Positions 61,371 through 64,000 of a DNA stretch of 64,000 nt are shown here, piece after piece (position 1 is the first letter of the stretch; each line of letters opens with the position of its first letter). The DNA is taken from the NCBI RefSeq assembly GCF_011064595.1, contig NZ_JAALJI010000002.1, forward strand, positions 372,001 to 436,000, read 5' to 3'. The notes under the pieces are model-generated. The model saw only the letters and a program-made list of their open reading frames with translations, did not search any database and had not been told where the DNA came from. The position numbers and the translations under genes were made by a program. This DNA comes from Paludisphaera soli (GTDB taxonomy: Bacteria > Planctomycetota > Planctomycetia > Isosphaerales > Isosphaeraceae).

Positions 61371-64000
61371 GCCGGGGCTGGACTGGCGGACTGGATCGAC
61401 CGGATGAAGGCGATCAAATCCTTCAGGTCGGCCGGCTTCAGGTCGGCTTCGAGCCCTTCGGGCATGAGCGAGATGCCCGTGGAGGCGATCTGCTCGATCT
61501 GGTCGCGGGGGACGACCTCGGACACCCCCTCGGCCCGCTTCAGGACCAGCGCGGCGGTCGATTCCGAGGCGATGATGCCCGAGATCACCCGGCCGTCGGC
61601 GGTCGCCACGTTGTAGTTCAGGTAGTTGGCCGCGACCTCGCGGTTGGGGTCCAGGACGTGGGTGAGGATGTCCTCCGGCGACCGCCCGGCGACGGTCGCC
61701 AGGTCGGGGCCGACCTCGACCCCCTGGCCCTCGGCGCGGTGGCAGGTGGCGCAGGCCTTGAGGTAGACGGCCCGGCCCTTCTCGCGATCCCCCTCGCCGT
61801 CGAGCGCCGGCTTGAACGCCGCGATGACGGCCGAGCGCTCGCGGGGGGCGTCGGCCGAGCCGAACGACTTGAGGGCGCGGGCTCGGATCGACGAGTCGGG
61901 ATGCTCGCGGAGCTGCTTGAGCCGGAGCGGGTCGATCTCCGCCGTGGCGAGCTTCTTGGACTCGATCGCCTCCAGTAGGGCGCTGATCCCCTCGACACGG
62001 CTGAACAGGACCTCGGCGGCCTCGCGACGAGCCGCGGGGCTCATCGCCTTCCACTGGCCGAGGACCCCTTCGGCGACCGCCGGCCCGGCCTGCTCGCCCA
62101 GCGCCCGCAGCGCGGCGAGCTGGACCTCGGCGGGCTGACGGGCGTCGAGCAACGGAGGCAGGACCTCCAGCGCTCGCTCGGGGCCGCTCAGGCCGACCAG
62201 GGCGATCGCGACGGCGCGGCGGCCGGCGGGCTGGTCCGAGTCGGCGGCCTCGGCGGCCGAGTCGAACAGGGCGTCGAGCCGCTTCCAGGTGGCGTCGGAG
62301 AGCGTCTCCTGGAGCGAGCCCCGGGCCCGCTTGAGCCCCGCGCCGACGGCCAGGACCACGCGGCCCCGCAGGTCGTCGGGCAGCTCCTTGGCGTACAGGT
62401 CGGCGACGACCTTCTCGATGGCCCCGGCGTCCTTCGCCTGGCCGATCATCGTCGCCAGGTCGTCGAGCCAGGGGCGGCCCTGGGCTTCGACCAGGAAATC
62501 GTCGTCGGCGAGCCGGGCGAGCAGGTCGGGGGCGTGGCCGGCGATCGAGGTCAGGACCGCGGCTCGGGTCCAGCGGTCCCCGGCGTCGCGGCGGGCGAGG
62601 GCGGCCAGCGCGTCGAGCGCGCGGGGGTCGTCGTTCACGTCGCCCAGGGTGAGGGCGGCCTGGAAGCGGACCATGGGGTCGGCGTCGTCGGCCAGGGGGA
62701 GGACGTTGGAGATCAAGGCGCGGTCGGCCTTCACGCGGCCCTCGGCGAGCTTCGCGGCCCGCTCGCGGACGCGGGGCTCGGGGTCGGCCAGGGCCATGGC
62801 GACGTCGGCGTCGTCGAGGACGCCGAGGGCGTCCATCGTCCAGAGGGCGTGGAGCCGGCCGAGGGGCGTGGGCCGGTCGGCCGCCAGCTTGCGGAGCGCG
62901 GGGGCGGCGGCGACCTCCTTGCGCTCGATCAGGAGCCGCTGGGCGGTCTCGCGCCACCAGGCGTCGGGGTCGGCCAGGAGGGCGACCAGCTCGGCGGCGG
63001 GGGCCTTGCTCAGGCGGGGGGCGCGGAGCGGCCGGGGGCCGTCGGCGAGCAGCTCGTAGAGCCGCCCTCGGTCCTTGCCGCTGGTCAGGTCCAGGTGCTT
63101 CTTGATCGGCTCGGGGATGGAGATTGGGTGCTCGATCGTCTCGCGGTACATGTCGACGATCAGGAGCGTGCCGTTGGGGGTGTTGGCGAAGTTCACCGGG
63201 CGGAACCAGTTGTCCTTCGAGGCCAGGAACTCGACACCCTCGTCGGCCCGCTCGGCCACGCAGACGGCCCCGGCGATCCCCATCGTCTTGCGATGCACGA
63301 GGTTCCCCCCCACGTCGCCGACGAAGGCGTTGCCGCGGTAGGCCTCGGGATAGGCCGACCCCCGATAGATCGTGACTCCGGTGGCCGACGTGAAGTAGCC
63401 GAAGGCGAACTGCTCGGAGTGCGAGAGCTTCTTGAGCATCGCCGGGTCGGCGACGCGCTGGCGGGTGCGGACGACCCGCCAGGGCTCGGGCTCGCTGATG
63501 CGGAAGACCGGGGCCGAGGCGCCGTCGGTGGGGATGTCCAGGATCACGGCCGGCGGGACGTAGGCCGGGTTGCGCTCCACGTCGCGCGAGGGGAGGACGA
63601 TCTGGCGGATGTGGTTGCTGTTGCCGCAGGTGAACTCGTGGCCCCAGTCGTCGGTCGAGAAGCCGAACTGGCCGCCGCCCGAGACGGCCTCGAACGCCAG
63701 GGTGTCGGGCTTGAACCGGAAGTCGCGGCCCCGGACGGAGACGGCCGGGCGGTCGGCGTGCTCGACGGTCCGGATCAGGCCGCCGTTGCTGCTGGTGACG
63801 CCGTGGATCCAGCCGTCGTCGCCCCAGTGCAGGCTGTTGAGCAGCCCCTGGACGTTGCCGGTCTCGAAGCCGGTGAAGACGACCTTGCGGACGTCGGCCT
63901 TGCCGTCGCCGTCCGTGTCCTTGGCGTAGAGGATCTCGGGCGCGACGGCGATGAAGACGCCGCCGTCGTAGGGGACGACGCCGGTGGGCCACGTGAGGCC
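61343..64000 (-). CDS. PVC-type c-type cytochrome / membrane-bound dehydrogenase, 5' end outside window
   Basis: The frame is open to the right edge, so the N-terminus is missing; the first 885 codons of the window read through. Order from the N-side: a propeller-type dehydrogenase domain (FIAVAPEILYAKDTDGDGKA, GFSTDDWGHEFTCGNSNHIR), HEAT repeats through the middle, and a C-terminal cytochrome c domain with CATCH (near 61750), SLMPEGLEADLK and a final LIAFIRS helix, the PVC-type heme module. Such proteins are numerous in planctomycetes and probably oxidise sugars or similar compounds in the periplasm. It needs the ResB/CcsA system for heme attachment. Confidence 0.93.
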   Translation of the reverse strand, partial: GLTWPTGVVPYDGGVFIAVAPEILYAKDTDGDGKADVRKVVFTGFETGNVQGLLNSLHWGDDGWIHGVTSSNGGLIRTVEHADRPAVSVRGRDFRFKPDTLAFEAVSGGGQFGFSTDDWGHEFTCGNSNHIRQIVLPSRDVERNPAYVPPAVILDIPTDGASAPVFRISEPEPWRVVRTRQRVADPAMLKKLSHSEQFAFGYFTSATGVTIYRGSAYPEAYRGNAFVGDVGGNLVHRKTMGIAGAVCVAERADEGVEFLASKDNWFRPVNFANTPNGTLLIVDMYRETIEHPISIPEPIKKHLDLTSGKDRGRLYELLADGPRPLRAPRLSKAPAAELVALLADPDAWWRETAQRLLIERKEVAAAPALRKLAADRPTPLGRLHALWTMDALGVLDDADVAMALADPEPRVRERAAKLAEGRVKADRALISNVLPLADDADPMVRFQAALTLGDVNDDPRALDALAALARRDAGDRWTRAAVLTSIAGHAPDLLARLADDDFLVEAQGRPWLDDLATMIGQAKDAGAIEKVVADLYAKELPDDLRGRVVLAVGAGLKRARGSLQETLSDATWKRLDALFDSAAEAADSDQPAGRRAVAIALVGLSGPERALEVLPPLLDARQPAEVQLAALRALGEQAGPAVAEGVLGQWKAMSPAARREAAEVLFSRVEGISALLEAIESKKLATAEIDPLRLKQLREHPDSSIRARALKSFGSADAPRERSAVIAAFKPALDGEGDREKGRAVYLKACATCHRAEGQGVEVGPDLATVAGRSPEDILTHVLDPNREVAANYLNYNVATADGRVISGIIASESTAALVLKRAEGVSEVVPRDQIEQIASTGISLMPEGLEADLKPADLKDLIAFIRSIQSASPAPAQGAATAPK

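Overview
The window is a high-GC, gene-dense chromosome segment from a planctomycete, most likely in or near Isosphaeraceae. Supporting signs are a PVC-type c-type cytochrome with a HEAT-repeat middle, a PEP-CTERM surface protein, a sulfatase, Tat-exported oxidoreductase and isomerase proteins, an ECF sigma factor with a membrane-anchored C-terminal extension, and several proteins that are common in planctomycetes but have no assigned function. I see no rRNA, tRNA, CRISPR array, prophage or insertion sequence. This placement is an inference from gene content; no phylogeny was run.

Layout. 1-10.3 kb: the 3' part of a GH38-like glycosidase gene, a small zinc-ribbon membrane protein, and a 2,064-residue alpha-2-macroglobulin with a downstream partner of unknown function. 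10.4-19 kb: secreted aldo/keto reductase, ThuA-domain and small zinc-ribbon proteins, then a minus-strand run (DUF6891-like, degenerate Gfo/Idh/MocA protein, GT39 membrane glycosyltransferase, methyltransferase). 19-27 kb: dtd and an FGGY kinase, an endonuclease III gene whose 3' end is duplicated around a DUF433/DUF5615 toxin-antitoxin pair, glmU, a DUF2235 hydrolase and a Kef-type antiporter. 27.4-31.7 kb: the gatC-gatA-gatB operon, interrupted by a two-gene HEPN-type cassette. 31.7-39 kb: a Tat-exported isomerase-like protein, the unusual ECF sigma factor, and the ResB/CcsA pair for system II cytochrome c assembly.

39-49 kb: a phosphodiesterase-sulfatase pair, a cobalamin riboswitch with its own promoter in front of a DUF4465/PEP-CTERM protein, a phospholipase D family protein and an asparagine synthetase. 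48-53 kb: three consecutive paralogous membrane-anchored HEAT-repeat genes. 53-64 kb: a nitrilase with an overlapping small membrane ORF, a PEGA lipoprotein, a GNAT acetyltransferase, a leucyl aminopeptidase, a beta-propeller-like protein, an SGNH hydrolase, and a PVC-type cytochrome that runs off the right edge.

The most interesting points are: (1) a sigma factor carrying a transmembrane helix and a C-terminal heme-type CXXCH motif, directly upstream of cytochrome c assembly genes; (2) a B12 riboswitch controlling a cell-surface DUF4465 protein; (3) the HEPN cassette co-translated inside the gat operon; (4) the nth 3'-end duplication flanking a toxin-antitoxin module; and (5) a repeat found in sense orientation just after two unrelated stop codons.
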